From the NCBI RefSeq assembly GCF_900129765.1, contig NZ_FQWU01000001.1:2159215-2223214 (forward strand): 64,000 nt of DNA. Direction: 5' to 3'. A model generated the notes under the pieces. It ran no database searches, had not been told where the DNA came from, and was given only the letters and a program-made list of their open reading frames with translations. Positions 38,388-46,384 of the stretch are shown piece after piece; position 1 is the first letter of the stretch, and each line of letters starts with the position of its first letter. The translations under genes were made by a program, and so were the position numbers. The stretch is from Massilia sp. CF038. Lineage in GTDB: Bacteria > Pseudomonadota > Gammaproteobacteria > Burkholderiales > Burkholderiaceae_D.

Positions 38388-38662
38388 ACGCGCCCACCCG
38401 CGCCGAGCGCATCGAGCAAAAGTTGCAGGCTGCCCTGCAACCGACGCTGCTGGAACTGACGGACGAATCGGCCCTCCACGCTGGCCACGCTGGCGCCGCG
38501 TCCGGCGGCAGTCATTTCCGCCTGAAAATTGTCTCTGCCAAGTTCGAAAGCCTCAGACTCGTCATGCGACATCGACTCGTGTATGATTCCGTGCACGATA
38601 TGATGCACAGCGAGATCCATGCGCTTGCCATCACTGCTCTGGCACCGTCCGAGCAGCCATAG
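38384..38662 (+). CDS. BolA family protein
   Basis: 92 residues starting at ATG 38384 inside the yciB stop (ATGA). BolA fold: helix RAERIEQKLQAALQPTLLEL, the loop HAGHAGAASGGSHFRLKIVS, the helix RLVMRHRLVYDSVHDMM and the final strand HALAITAL. The class with a His at the loop and the terminal His of MMHSEIHA can coordinate [2Fe-2S] with monothiol glutaredoxins. Probable role: iron-sulfur trafficking or stress morphology. The parvulin gene begins 106 bp downstream. Confidence 0.92.
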   Translation: MNAPTRAERIEQKLQAALQPTLLELTDESALHAGHAGAASGGSHFRLKIVSAKFESLRLVMRHRLVYDSVHDMMHSEIHALAITALAPSEQP

Positions 38663-38768
38663 GGAGCGCCTTGATTCAGCGTGTCTTAAGAAATCTGTCT
38701 GACAATTGAACCGCAAAGTAAAACAACGAACTTGTCCTAGTAACTTTTTCCCCCAACAGGAATTGATA

Positions 38769-39548
38769 ATGACCTTGAAGCCATCCCGTTTGCTGTTTGT
38801 CCTGATCGCCCTCGCTGCAGCGCCTGCATTCGCGCAAAACGTCGCCGTTGTAAACGGTAAAGCCATTCCGATGTCGCGTGCCGATGCACTCGTCAAGCAG
38901 TATGTTGCACAGAGTCAGCAGCCAGAAACGCCGGAACTGCGCGAAATGGTCAAGAAAGATCTGATCTCGCGTGAAGTCCTGATGCAGGAAGCAACCCGTC
39001 AAGGCTTCGACAAGAGCCCAGCCGTCAAGCAACAGCTGGAAGTGGCCCGCCAGAGCATCATCGTCAACGCCATGGTGCGTGACTACCTGAGCAAATCGCC
39101 AGTCAAGGACGAAGAGATCAAGGCCGAATACGACCGCTACGTCACTCTCATTGGCAACAAGGAATACCACGTGCGCCACATCCTGGTCGACAGCGAAGCC
39201 GATGCCAAGGCTGTCATCACCAAGCTCAAGGGCGGCGCCAAGTTCGAAGAACTGGCCAAGACCTCCAAGGACACCGGCAGCGCTGCCAATGGTGGCGATC
39301 TCGACTGGCATAGCCCAAGCGAGTTCCCGAAGCCATTTAGCGATGCCTTCGTTGCGCTGCAAAAAGGTGCCATTACCGAAACCCCAGTGCAAACCCAGAA
39401 CGGTTTCCACGTGATCAAGCTGGACGACGTTCGCCCGCTGAAGGCACAAACGCTGGAAGAGCTCAAGCCGCAAATCGGCGAGCGCCTGCAGCAAGCCAAA
39501 CTGGCCAAGCTGCAAGAAGAACTGCGCAAAAAGGCCGTTATCAAGTAA
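38769..39548 (+). CDS. Periplasmic parvulin-type peptidyl-prolyl isomerase (first of pair)
   Basis: ATG 38769 with AGGA upstream gives 259 residues. Signal peptide about 1-21 (LLFVLIALAAAPAFA, then QNVAVVNG). SurA/PrsA-like N-domain about 22-130, then the parvulin core: EYHVRHILVDSEADAKAVI, NGGDLDWHSPSEF and TQNGFHVIKLDDVRP. It assists folding of exported and outer-membrane proteins. The next gene is a close paralogue, indicating tandem duplication. A perfect terminator lies between them. Confidence 0.93.
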   Translation: MTLKPSRLLFVLIALAAAPAFAQNVAVVNGKAIPMSRADALVKQYVAQSQQPETPELREMVKKDLISREVLMQEATRQGFDKSPAVKQQLEVARQSIIVNAMVRDYLSKSPVKDEEIKAEYDRYVTLIGNKEYHVRHILVDSEADAKAVITKLKGGAKFEELAKTSKDTGSAANGGDLDWHSPSEFPKPFSDAFVALQKGAITETPVQTQNGFHVIKLDDVRPLKAQTLEELKPQIGERLQQAKLAKLQEELRKKAVIK

Positions 39549-39592
39549 TGCAAAGCGGGTAGCATCTGGTATGCTGCCTGCGCATTGCTTGC

Positions 39593-39628
39593 CGTGCACG
39601 CTTTCGGGCGTGCACGTTTATTTTTATT
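39593..39628 (+). terminator. Rho-independent terminator between the two parvulin genes
   Basis: A 9-bp perfect stem (39593-39601 with 39608-39616) with a six-base loop, then TTTATTTTTATT. It ends only 12 bases before the start codon of the second parvulin gene, so it may attenuate rather than isolate that gene. Confidence 0.88.
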
Positions 39629-39640
39629 AGGATCAGAATC

Positions 39641-40420
39641 ATGAAGTTGATGCCCGCCCGTTTGCTATTGTCCCTGTGTGTTCTGAGTGCCGCGCCCGCT
39701 TTTGCGCAGGTCGCCGCGACTGTCAACGGGAAACAAATTCCTTCAAGCAAGGTTGAGCAGGGTGTCAAACAACTGCTTGCCCAAGGCAAATACTCGGACA
39801 CGCCGCAGCTGCGCGATGTCATCAAGCGCGACCTGATCACCCGGGAAGTGATGATCCAGGAAGCGGACCGCCAGGGTTACGGCACCCGTACCGAAGTCAA
39901 GTCAGCGCTGGACAATGCGCGTCAGAGCGTGGTCATCAACGCCCTGCTCGCGGCCCATCTGAAATCTCACCCTGTCGAAGAGTCCGACCTGCGCGCCGAA
40001 TATGCCAAGGTCAAGGCCGGCTGGCCAGAGAAGGATTACCGCGCGCGCCACATCCTGGTAGAAAGCGAAGACGAGGCGAAGAGCATCCTCGCCAAAATCA
40101 AGGCGGGCAGCAAGTTCGAAGACATGGCAAAGCAATATTCCAAAGATGCGTCGGCAGCCAATGGCGGCGATCTGGACTGGGCCAGCCCGAACCGCTATGT
40201 TCCGGAATTTTCACGCGCCCTGATGGCCATGCAAAAAGGCGCCCTCAGCGACGCACCGATCAAGTCGCGCTTCGGCTATCACATCGTGCGTCTCGACGAT
40301 ACGCGTGCCGCCAAGATTCCGGCCTACGAAGACGTGCGCCAGGAATTGGGCGAAGGCTTGCAGCAACGAAAACTGCAAGCGTACAAAGAAGAGCTGATGA
40401 AGAAGGCCAAGATCCAATAG
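39641..40420 (+). CDS. Periplasmic parvulin-type peptidyl-prolyl isomerase (second of pair)
   Basis: 259 residues, the same length as its neighbour. Signal peptide about 1-23 (LLLSLCVLSAAPAFAQ), the same N-terminal motif VNGKQIPSSKVEQ, and a parvulin core: DYRARHILVESEDEAKSIL, NGGDLDWASPNRYVPEFS and SRFGYHIVRLDDTRA. It ends MKKAKIQ. The two copies keep all the conserved parvulin motifs. Its upstream region is the terminator of the first copy, so expression probably depends on readthrough or an internal promoter. Confidence 0.93.
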   Translation: MKLMPARLLLSLCVLSAAPAFAQVAATVNGKQIPSSKVEQGVKQLLAQGKYSDTPQLRDVIKRDLITREVMIQEADRQGYGTRTEVKSALDNARQSVVINALLAAHLKSHPVEESDLRAEYAKVKAGWPEKDYRARHILVESEDEAKSILAKIKAGSKFEDMAKQYSKDASAANGGDLDWASPNRYVPEFSRALMAMQKGALSDAPIKSRFGYHIVRLDDTRAAKIPAYEDVRQELGEGLQQRKLQAYKEELMKKAKIQ

Positions 40421-40441
40421 GTACTTTTTGTGCGTCACAAG

Positions 40442-40473
40442 AGCCGCCCCAGTCATTCTGCGGCGGCTTTTTT
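40442..40473 (+). terminator. Rho-independent terminator after second parvulin
   Basis: A 7-bp stem AGCCGCC/GGCGGCT (40442-40448 with 40462-40468) with a 13-base loop and a T-run at 40468-40473. It lies 22 bp after the stop. Confidence 0.85.
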
Positions 40474-40481
40474 GTTATGAT
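40473..40481 (+). promoter_or_regulatory. Extended -10 promoter, probably leaderless transcript
   Basis: TGT followed by TATGAT at 40476-40481 is an extended -10 hexamer directly after the terminator U-tract. The ATG at 40488 is only six bases downstream, so the transcript would start at or next to the start codon. No good -35 is visible, which fits an extended -10 promoter. Confidence 0.45.
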
Positions 40482-40487
40482 GCTCCC

Positions 40488-40814
40488 ATGTCGCCGTTCC
40501 GCCACCTGTTCACTGTGCTGTTGCTGGTCCTGATGCCGTTCCAGGCCATGGGCGCCACGTACTCGAACACGGCTGCGCCAGCGCTGGCCGCTTGCGAATC
40601 GATCATTGCCCTCGCTTACTACGAAGACGATGGTGCAAACGGCGCTGCCTGCCAAGCTGCGTGCAGCTCGGCAGCAGTGGCGCTGGCTCCCCCGGTCATG
40701 CTCATTCCCCAGGCAAGCAAGGCCACCGCAGCCGCTGCCGTCGCTGGCCCTGCTCTGCTCCCCGCCTCGCATATTCCCCACGGCCCGCAACGGCCTCCGT
40801 GCGCCCAGCGCTGA
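40488..40814 (+). CDS. Small exported Ala-rich hypothetical protein
   Basis: 108 residues from ATG 40488. A signal peptide is clear (RHLFTVLLLVLMPFQAMGA, about 5-23). The rest is Ala/Pro-rich with three Cys in the middle and one near the end (ACESI, AACQAACS, RPPCAQR). No known domain. It lies between a terminator and the large synthetase gene on the same strand, 130 bp upstream of it. The pattern of a short secreted protein with paired Cys is not enough to name a role. Whether it is truly expressed is uncertain. Confidence 0.5.
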   Translation: MSPFRHLFTVLLLVLMPFQAMGATYSNTAAPALAACESIIALAYYEDDGANGAACQAACSSAAVALAPPVMLIPQASKATAAAAVAGPALLPASHIPHGPQRPPCAQR

Positions 40815-40943
40815 TCTGCGGATGCGTCTGGCTGCGCTGGACGCGTTGAAGTTGGGAATACAATGAAATAGACAAATCACAGCCGATGGGCGTGCACCGC
40901 GGTGCATGCCCGCCCGGCTCACCTGCTTTAAGGCCATAGCCAG

Positions 40944-43900
40944 ATGCTCGACCAAATCACCACGCCCATTTTGCACGGCATCGCCGATCCATCGCTGCTA
41001 CGCGAGGAAATTCTGGCCGAACTGCTGGAAGCGAGCGCGCGCCGCACCCCCGAACAGATCGCCCTGATATTTGGTACGCGTCAGCTCACCTACGCCGAAC
41101 TCGATTCGCTCAGCGCCATCGCAGCCTCGCGCCTGATGGCACGCGGGATCGGTCCAGGCGCAATTGTCGGACTGTGGCTGGAACGCGGCATCGCACTGCT
41201 GGTCCTGCAGGCCGCCATTGCCAAGGCCGGCGCAGCCTGGCTGCCGGTAGACCAGGACACGCCTCTGGAACGCTTGCAGGTGTGCCTGGACGATGCCAGC
41301 GCGGCCGGCGTCATCGCCAGCGCGGCTGCATGCGCTGGCCTGGATGGCGCGATCAGCGCCGAATCGCTGATGGCGCCGCTGGCCGCTGGCGAAGTTCTGA
41401 CGCAGCGCGGCGCCGTCTCGCCCGATGCACCGGCCTATATCATTTACACCTCTGGCTCCACCGGCAAACCGAAGGGCATTCTGATTTCGCAGCGCAGTAT
41501 CTGCCACTTCCTGCGCAGCGAAAACCAGGTACTGGGCATTCGTGCGTCGGACCGTGTCTACCAGGGCTTTTCGGTTGCCTTTGACATGTCGTTCGAAGAG
41601 ATCTGGATCGCCTACCTGGTCGGCGCAACGCTGTGGATCGGCCCCAAGGACATCACCGGCGACCCGGAAACGCTGCCACGCATGCTGGCCCAGAACAGCG
41701 TGACGGTGCTGCATGCCGTGCCTACCCTGCTGGCGCTATTTAGCGAAGACGTCGCCAGCCTGCGCCTGATTAACCTGGGCGGCGAAATGTGTCCCGAGTC
41801 CGTGGTTGAACGGTTCGCGCGACCGGGGCGCGAGATCTTCAATACCTATGGCCCGACCGAGGCCACGGTCTCGGCCAGCCTGGCGCGTCTGGCACCTGGC
41901 CGCCCGATCACCATCGGCACCCCGCTGCCCAATTACGGCATGCTTGTCATCGCCACCGAAGGCACCGGGCTGCGCCTGCTGGCGCGCGGCGAGACGGGCG
42001 AACTCTGTCTGACAGGACCGGGACTGTCTGCCGGCTATCTGGGCCGGCCCGATCTGACGGCTGAAAAATTCCTCACCAACCCTTGGTCCAGCGGCCCACA
42101 TGACGGGCGCCTGTACCGTACTGGCGATCTGGCACGCATCGACGAGGAAGGCACGGTCCAATGCCTGGGACGCACCGACGACCAGGTCAAGATTCGCGGC
42201 TTCCGGGTCGAACTGGGCGAGATTGAGGCGGTGCTGGCCCAGCAAGCCGGCGTGGGCACGGTCGCGGTCCTGCTGCGCAAGGACGACGGGATCGACCAGC
42301 TGGTCGCGTATCTGGTCCCATCGAGCGGCAACGAAACGCTGGACCCAGCTGCCTTGCGCCACGCCCTCAACGCCCACCTGCCGCCGTACATGGTGCCGGG
42401 CCGCTACGAACAATTGCCGCTGATGCCGCGCCTGACCTCCGGCAAAATCGACCGCAAAGCCTTGCGCGCCATGCCGCTGCAGGCCGCGCCCGTGGGCACA
42501 GGCGAATCCGACCTGCCCGAAACCGCAGCCGAAAGCGCCTTGTTCAGCGCCCTCGCCCAGCTGTTCCCCGGCCAGCCGATCAAGCGCGAGGCCGACTTCT
42601 TTACCGATCTGGGCGGGCACTCCTTTTTCGCAGCGCGCCTGGCCACGGCCCTGCGCGCGGACAGCGCCTTCGCCCACGTGACGGTGCGCGACATTTACCA
42701 GCATCGCCAGATCGGCAAAATCGCCAGCGCCATTGGCAGCGCCCCGGTTACCGCAGCCGAGCAGGATTGGACGCCACCGCCCGCGTGGCGGCGCTGGACC
42801 TGCGCTTTTGGCCAGGCCTGCGCGGTGCCGCCCCTGGTCACCTTGCGCATGACCCAGTGGTTAGCGCCCTTCTTTACCTATCACTTCTTTACCGGTGAAC
42901 CGGGCGACTCGGTGCCACGTGCGATTGCCGCCTCGATCGCCGTCTTCCTGCTGGCGACGGTCCTTGAATTCGTGGTCGCCATTGGCGGCAAGTGGCTCAT
43001 CGGCGGACGCCAGCGCCCCGGCTCGTATCCCTTGTGGGGCTGGACCTATTACCGCTGGTGGCTGGTCGACCGCCTGCTCGAAGGCGCGCCAGTCTATTTG
43101 CTCAGTGGCTGTTCGCTGTACGTGTGGTGGCTACGGGCGCTGGGCGCGCGGGTTGGCGATGACGTGATCATCGGCTCCATGACCTTGCGCGCGCCCGACC
43201 TGCTGGCACTTGGTCACAACGTCAGCATCGGCAACGCGGTCAACTTTGAAAATGCGCGGGTCGAGCGCGGCCGCCTGCTGCTTGGCCAGATCACCCTGGC
43301 CGACGACGTGTGCGTGGCCTCCTTCTCTGTCCTGGAAGGCAATACCTCGGTGGGCGCGCGCAGCCATGTGGAGGGCCAATCGGCGATTGCCGATGGCACC
43401 ACGGTGCCACCAGGGCGGGTCTGGGGCGGGTCGCCAGCGCGCGACCTGGGCGCCTTCGTGCCGGCCCTGCCGCCAAGGCCAGTGGCGTCGCCTTTACGCC
43501 TGCTGGGCGAGACACTGTTTTTTGTATTCGGCATCGTGCTCGTCTCCACCCTGTTCTTCATGCCGGTGTTCCCCAGCTTCGTGCTGATCGACTCGCTCGA
43601 TGAAGCTGGCGTTCTGCCATGGCTGCAAGGCAGCGAGGTGCACACGCAGCTGCTGCGCTACTTTGTGCTTGCCTTCCCCGCCAGCGCGGTGCTGATCGTG
43701 CTGACTGCGCTGGTTTCGGCAGGCATCCGCTGGGGCGGTCTGCCGCGCCTGAAGCCCGGACGGTCGGCGGTACACAGCAATATCTACTGCGCCAAATGGC
43801 TCGTCAGCCACATTCAGGAATCGAGCATGAACGTGCTGCACGGGATTTATGCGACCGTCTTCGCCCCCTACTGGTATCGCCTGCTGGGGGCCAAGGTCGG

Positions 43901-44927
43901 GCGCGACGCAGAAATCTCGACCGCCCTGGGCGTGGTGCCCGACATGCTCACCCTTGGTGACGAAACCTTCATCGCCGACGCCGTCATGCTGGGCGACGAG
44001 GAGATCGATGGCGGCTGGATGACCATGCAGGAGACCGTCGTCTCGCACCGGAGCTTTGTCGGCAATGGCAGTTATGTCCCGGACGGCACGGTACTGCCGG
44101 AGCGCGTGCTGGTGGGGGTGCACACCCATGCCCCGGCCAATGCGCAGATGGCCAGCGGCGACACCTGGCTAGGCTCGCCCCCGCTGCATTTGCCGGCCCG
44201 CGAGGAAGCCAGCGGCTACCCGGACCACCTGACTTACCGGCCGTCGGCCCTGCGCCGCCTTGGCCGCACCGTGGTTGAAACGTTCCGCATTGTCGCGCCA
44301 CATGCGCTGGTGATTGCGGTGGGCTACACCATCGTGCTGGACGTGATGCCCGCCGCTGGCGCGGGCCGCTGGGGCGAAGTCGTGTTTGATCTGGCTCTGG
44401 CGGGACTGCTGTACGGGATCGGCAATTTCCTGTTCGTGCTGATCATCAAATGGCTGCTGCTGGGACGCTACCGCAAACGCGCCGAGCCGATGTGGACCCC
44501 GTTCGTGTGGCTGTCCGAGGGCGTGACCAATCTGTACGAAGGCATCGCCGTGCCCAACTTCATGCGCTACCTGCGCGGCACGCCGTGGCTGCCAATGGCC
44601 TTCAGCATGCTGGGCGCAAAAATGGGCCGTGGCGTGTATCTGGACACCACCGACATCACCGAGTTCGACTGCGTGTCCATCGGTGACTACAGCGAGCTCA
44701 ATGCGCTGGCCTGCCCGCAAACGCACCTGTTCGAAGACCGCATCATGAAAATTGACCAGGTCGACATTGGCAGCAAGGTGTATATCGGGCCACGCGGCTG
44801 CGTGCTGTACAGCGCCCGCGTCGGTGACAACGCCCGCCTCGGGCCGCTGACGCTGGTAATGAAAGGCGAACATATTCCCGCCCACTCGGCATGGGCCGGC
44901 TGTCCAGCGGCGCCAGCGGGCGCATGA
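40944..44927 (+). CDS. Pls/PosA-type non-ribosomal peptide synthetase (A-T plus membrane and hexapeptide domains)
   Basis: 1327 residues. Adenylation domain about 25-515: YIIYTSGSTGKPKG (about 164), YRTGDLARIDEEGTVQ, GRTDDQVKIRGFRVELGEIE and SGKIDRKAL. A carrier domain follows with its phosphopantetheine Ser560 in DLGGHSFFAARL. There is no condensation or thioesterase domain. Instead, membrane helices (about 660-685, 855-880, 903-925, 1120-1140, 1150-1172) alternate with three left-handed beta-helix/hexapeptide-type soluble regions (about 735-845, 970-1100, 1240-1320). This is the layout of epsilon-poly-lysine synthetase Pls and PosA. The product would be a homopolymer of one amino acid. Its stop overlaps the transferase gene by 4 bp. 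Confidence 0.9.
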   Translation: MLDQITTPILHGIADPSLLREEILAELLEASARRTPEQIALIFGTRQLTYAELDSLSAIAASRLMARGIGPGAIVGLWLERGIALLVLQAAIAKAGAAWLPVDQDTPLERLQVCLDDASAAGVIASAAACAGLDGAISAESLMAPLAAGEVLTQRGAVSPDAPAYIIYTSGSTGKPKGILISQRSICHFLRSENQVLGIRASDRVYQGFSVAFDMSFEEIWIAYLVGATLWIGPKDITGDPETLPRMLAQNSVTVLHAVPTLLALFSEDVASLRLINLGGEMCPESVVERFARPGREIFNTYGPTEATVSASLARLAPGRPITIGTPLPNYGMLVIATEGTGLRLLARGETGELCLTGPGLSAGYLGRPDLTAEKFLTNPWSSGPHDGRLYRTGDLARIDEEGTVQCLGRTDDQVKIRGFRVELGEIEAVLAQQAGVGTVAVLLRKDDGIDQLVAYLVPSSGNETLDPAALRHALNAHLPPYMVPGRYEQLPLMPRLTSGKIDRKALRAMPLQAAPVGTGESDLPETAAESALFSALAQLFPGQPIKREADFFTDLGGHSFFAARLATALRADSAFAHVTVRDIYQHRQIGKIASAIGSAPVTAAEQDWTPPPAWRRWTCAFGQACAVPPLVTLRMTQWLAPFFTYHFFTGEPGDSVPRAIAASIAVFLLATVLEFVVAIGGKWLIGGRQRPGSYPLWGWTYYRWWLVDRLLEGAPVYLLSGCSLYVWWLRALGARVGDDVIIGSMTLRAPDLLALGHNVSIGNAVNFENARVERGRLLLGQITLADDVCVASFSVLEGNTSVGARSHVEGQSAIADGTTVPPGRVWGGSPARDLGAFVPALPPRPVASPLRLLGETLFFVFGIVLVSTLFFMPVFPSFVLIDSLDEAGVLPWLQGSEVHTQLLRYFVLAFPASAVLIVLTALVSAGIRWGGLPRLKPGRSAVHSNIYCAKWLVSHIQESSMNVLHGIYATVFAPYWYRLLGAKVGRDAEISTALGVVPDMLTLGDETFIADAVMLGDEEIDGGWMTMQETVVSHRSFVGNGSYVPDGTVLPERVLVGVHTHAPANAQMASGDTWLGSPPLHLPAREEASGYPDHLTYRPSALRRLGRTVVETFRIVAPHALVIAVGYTIVLDVMPAAGAGRWGEVVFDLALAGLLYGIGNFLFVLIIKWLLLGRYRKRAEPMWTPFVWLSEGVTNLYEGIAVPNFMRYLRGTPWLPMAFSMLGAKMGRGVYLDTTDITEFDCVSIGDYSELNALACPQTHLFEDRIMKIDQVDIGSKVYIGPRGCVLYSARVGDNARLGPLTLVMKGEHIPAHSAWAGCPAAPAGA

Positions 44928-45439
44928 GCGACCAGGTGACCCTGGTGACCGTGGCGCATGCGCCAGGCACGACTCGGGCGTCGGCGCGGCTGGCGATCCG
45001 AACGGTGCTGTGCCAATCCATCATGGATATCCTTGGCGTGGCCAATGTCAGCGTTGCCTCCCTGCCCGGCATGGCGCCTTGTTTGCTTGTCGGCGGCAAG
45101 GCGACAGCCATTGGTATCGCCATCAGCCACACTGACGCGTTCTCGTTTGCGGCCTGGCATCCGTACGCGCCGGTCGGACTGGATGTGATGCAGGTGGTGG
45201 ATGTCCCGGAGTGGCGCGCGCTGACACGCGACTATCTTGGCCCGCAAGCTCTCAAGCGCCTTGACGCAGTCGCCGGCCCTGACTTGGCAAGCGCTTTCGC
45301 GCGTGAATGGACAGCGCGCGAGGCGTGCCTCAAAGCCCTGGGCCTGGGGATCGCCGAATGGACAGCGCTGCCAACTGAGTGCATGCTGAGGCAGCTGTCG
45401 CCGCGACCCGGCTACGTAGGCACCATTGCCAGCGTATGA
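44924..45439 (+). CDS. 4'-phosphopantetheinyl transferase superfamily protein
   Basis: ATG 44924 overlaps the synthetase stop by 4 bp; 171 residues. The Sfp/AcpS signatures are present: AIGIAISHTDAFSFAAWHP (the His strand), PVGLDVMQVVD (Mg2+-binding Asp) and EWTAREACLKALGLG, in which the usual Lys of WxxKEA is Arg. It would attach phosphopantetheine to Ser560 of the synthetase carrier domain and activate it. It is short but complete, comparable to small stand-alone transferases. The palindrome array starts six bases after its stop. Confidence 0.88.
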   Translation: MSDQVTLVTVAHAPGTTRASARLAIRTVLCQSIMDILGVANVSVASLPGMAPCLLVGGKATAIGIAISHTDAFSFAAWHPYAPVGLDVMQVVDVPEWRALTRDYLGPQALKRLDAVAGPDLASAFAREWTAREACLKALGLGIAEWTALPTECMLRQLSPRPGYVGTIASV

Positions 45440-45444
45440 TCCGC

Positions 45445-45887
45445 CACCACATCGCCCTCGCGCAGGCGGGGGCCCATACCATCGTGGAACATCGTTGCCG
45501 CCTCTCTGAGCGAAGGCGCCATGGGTCCCCGCCTTCGCGAGGACGATGTGCTGGCGTCAGCAGGTACGCCCCCTTCACCACATCGCCCTCGCGCACCATC
45601 GTTGCAGCCTCTCTGAGCGAAGGCGCCATGGGTCCCCGCCTTCGCGAGGACGATGTGCAGCGAAACCGCCTGATCGGCCACCACATCGCCCTCGTGGAAC
45701 ATCGTTGCCGCCTCTCTGAGCGAAGGTGCTATCGATCCCCGCCTTCGCGAGGACGATGTGCAACGAAACCGCCTGATCGGCCACCACATCGCCCTCGCGC
45801 AGGCGGGGGCCCATACCATCGTGTACCATCGTTGCTGCCGCTCTCAGCGAAGGCGCTATCGGTCCCCGCCTTCGCGCGGACGATGTG
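45445..45887. repeat. Array of four REP-like palindromic elements
   Basis: Four copies, about 45445-45551, 45577-45657, 45679-45760 and 45782-45887. Each begins CACCACATCGCCCTCG and ends CCCCGCCTTCGCGNGGACGATGTG, so the ends are inverted repeats. Copies 1 and 4 are full; copies 2 and 3 have lost most of the left arm. Spacers between copies 2-3 and 3-4 are near-identical (AGCGAAACCGCCTGATCGGC-like). No real gene is seen between 45440 and 45920; the open frames are by-products of the repeat. The array lies between two plus-strand genes. Confidence 0.85.
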
Positions 45888-45920
45888 CTGGCGTAAGCAG
45901 CTACTTACTATAAACCGCAA

Positions 45921-46364
45921 ATGAACGTCACCCTCCATCCCATCACCATCGACAATTTCGAAGCCGTCATGGACCTGGAACTGCCGCCGGAACAAGCGCG
46001 CTATCTTGACAGCAACGCGTACTCCATCGCGCAAGCGCATTACTACCCGGACTGGCAACCGCGTGCCATCTACTGCGATGGCACTCCCGTCGGCTTTGCC
46101 CTGTACGACACCAGCGGCGACGACGAACCGGGGCATTACGCCATCTATCGCCTGATGGTGGCGCATCATTTGCAAAACAAGGGAATTGGCAGGCGCGCCA
46201 TGGCGCTGCTGCTAGACGAGATACGAGCGCAGCCCGACGTGCGCCGCGTCACGATTTGCTACAAGACCGACAACCCCACAGCACGCCGCTTTTATGCGTC
46301 GCTGGGCTTTGCCGAAATCGGACTCAGTGAAGATGGCGAGATGGTCGCGCAACTGCGTGCGTAA
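45921..46364 (+). CDS. GNAT N-acetyltransferase (SpeG/Bacillus BltD-like)
   Basis: 147 residues starting MNVTLHPITIDNFEAVMDLE. Motif A (acetyl-CoA pyrophosphate loop) is HHLQNKGIGRRAMALLLDEI (about 82-101), preceded by YAIYRLMV. The C-terminal NPTARRFYASLGFAEIG is typical of the diamine/spermidine N-acetyltransferase group. The likely substrate is a polyamine or another primary amine; a detoxifying role is plausible. It is the first gene after the palindrome array and convergent with purL across 20 bp. Confidence 0.87.
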   Translation: MNVTLHPITIDNFEAVMDLELPPEQARYLDSNAYSIAQAHYYPDWQPRAIYCDGTPVGFALYDTSGDDEPGHYAIYRLMVAHHLQNKGIGRRAMALLLDEIRAQPDVRRVTICYKTDNPTARRFYASLGFAEIGLSEDGEMVAQLRA

Positions 46365-46384
46365 CCACCTCGCCGCGGGCTGAA

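Noticed and set aside
45379..45924. Several 80-180 residue frames across the palindrome array.
   Set aside because: They are created by the repeats (recurring SLREDD and PPSRGRC-like runs), with no start signals.
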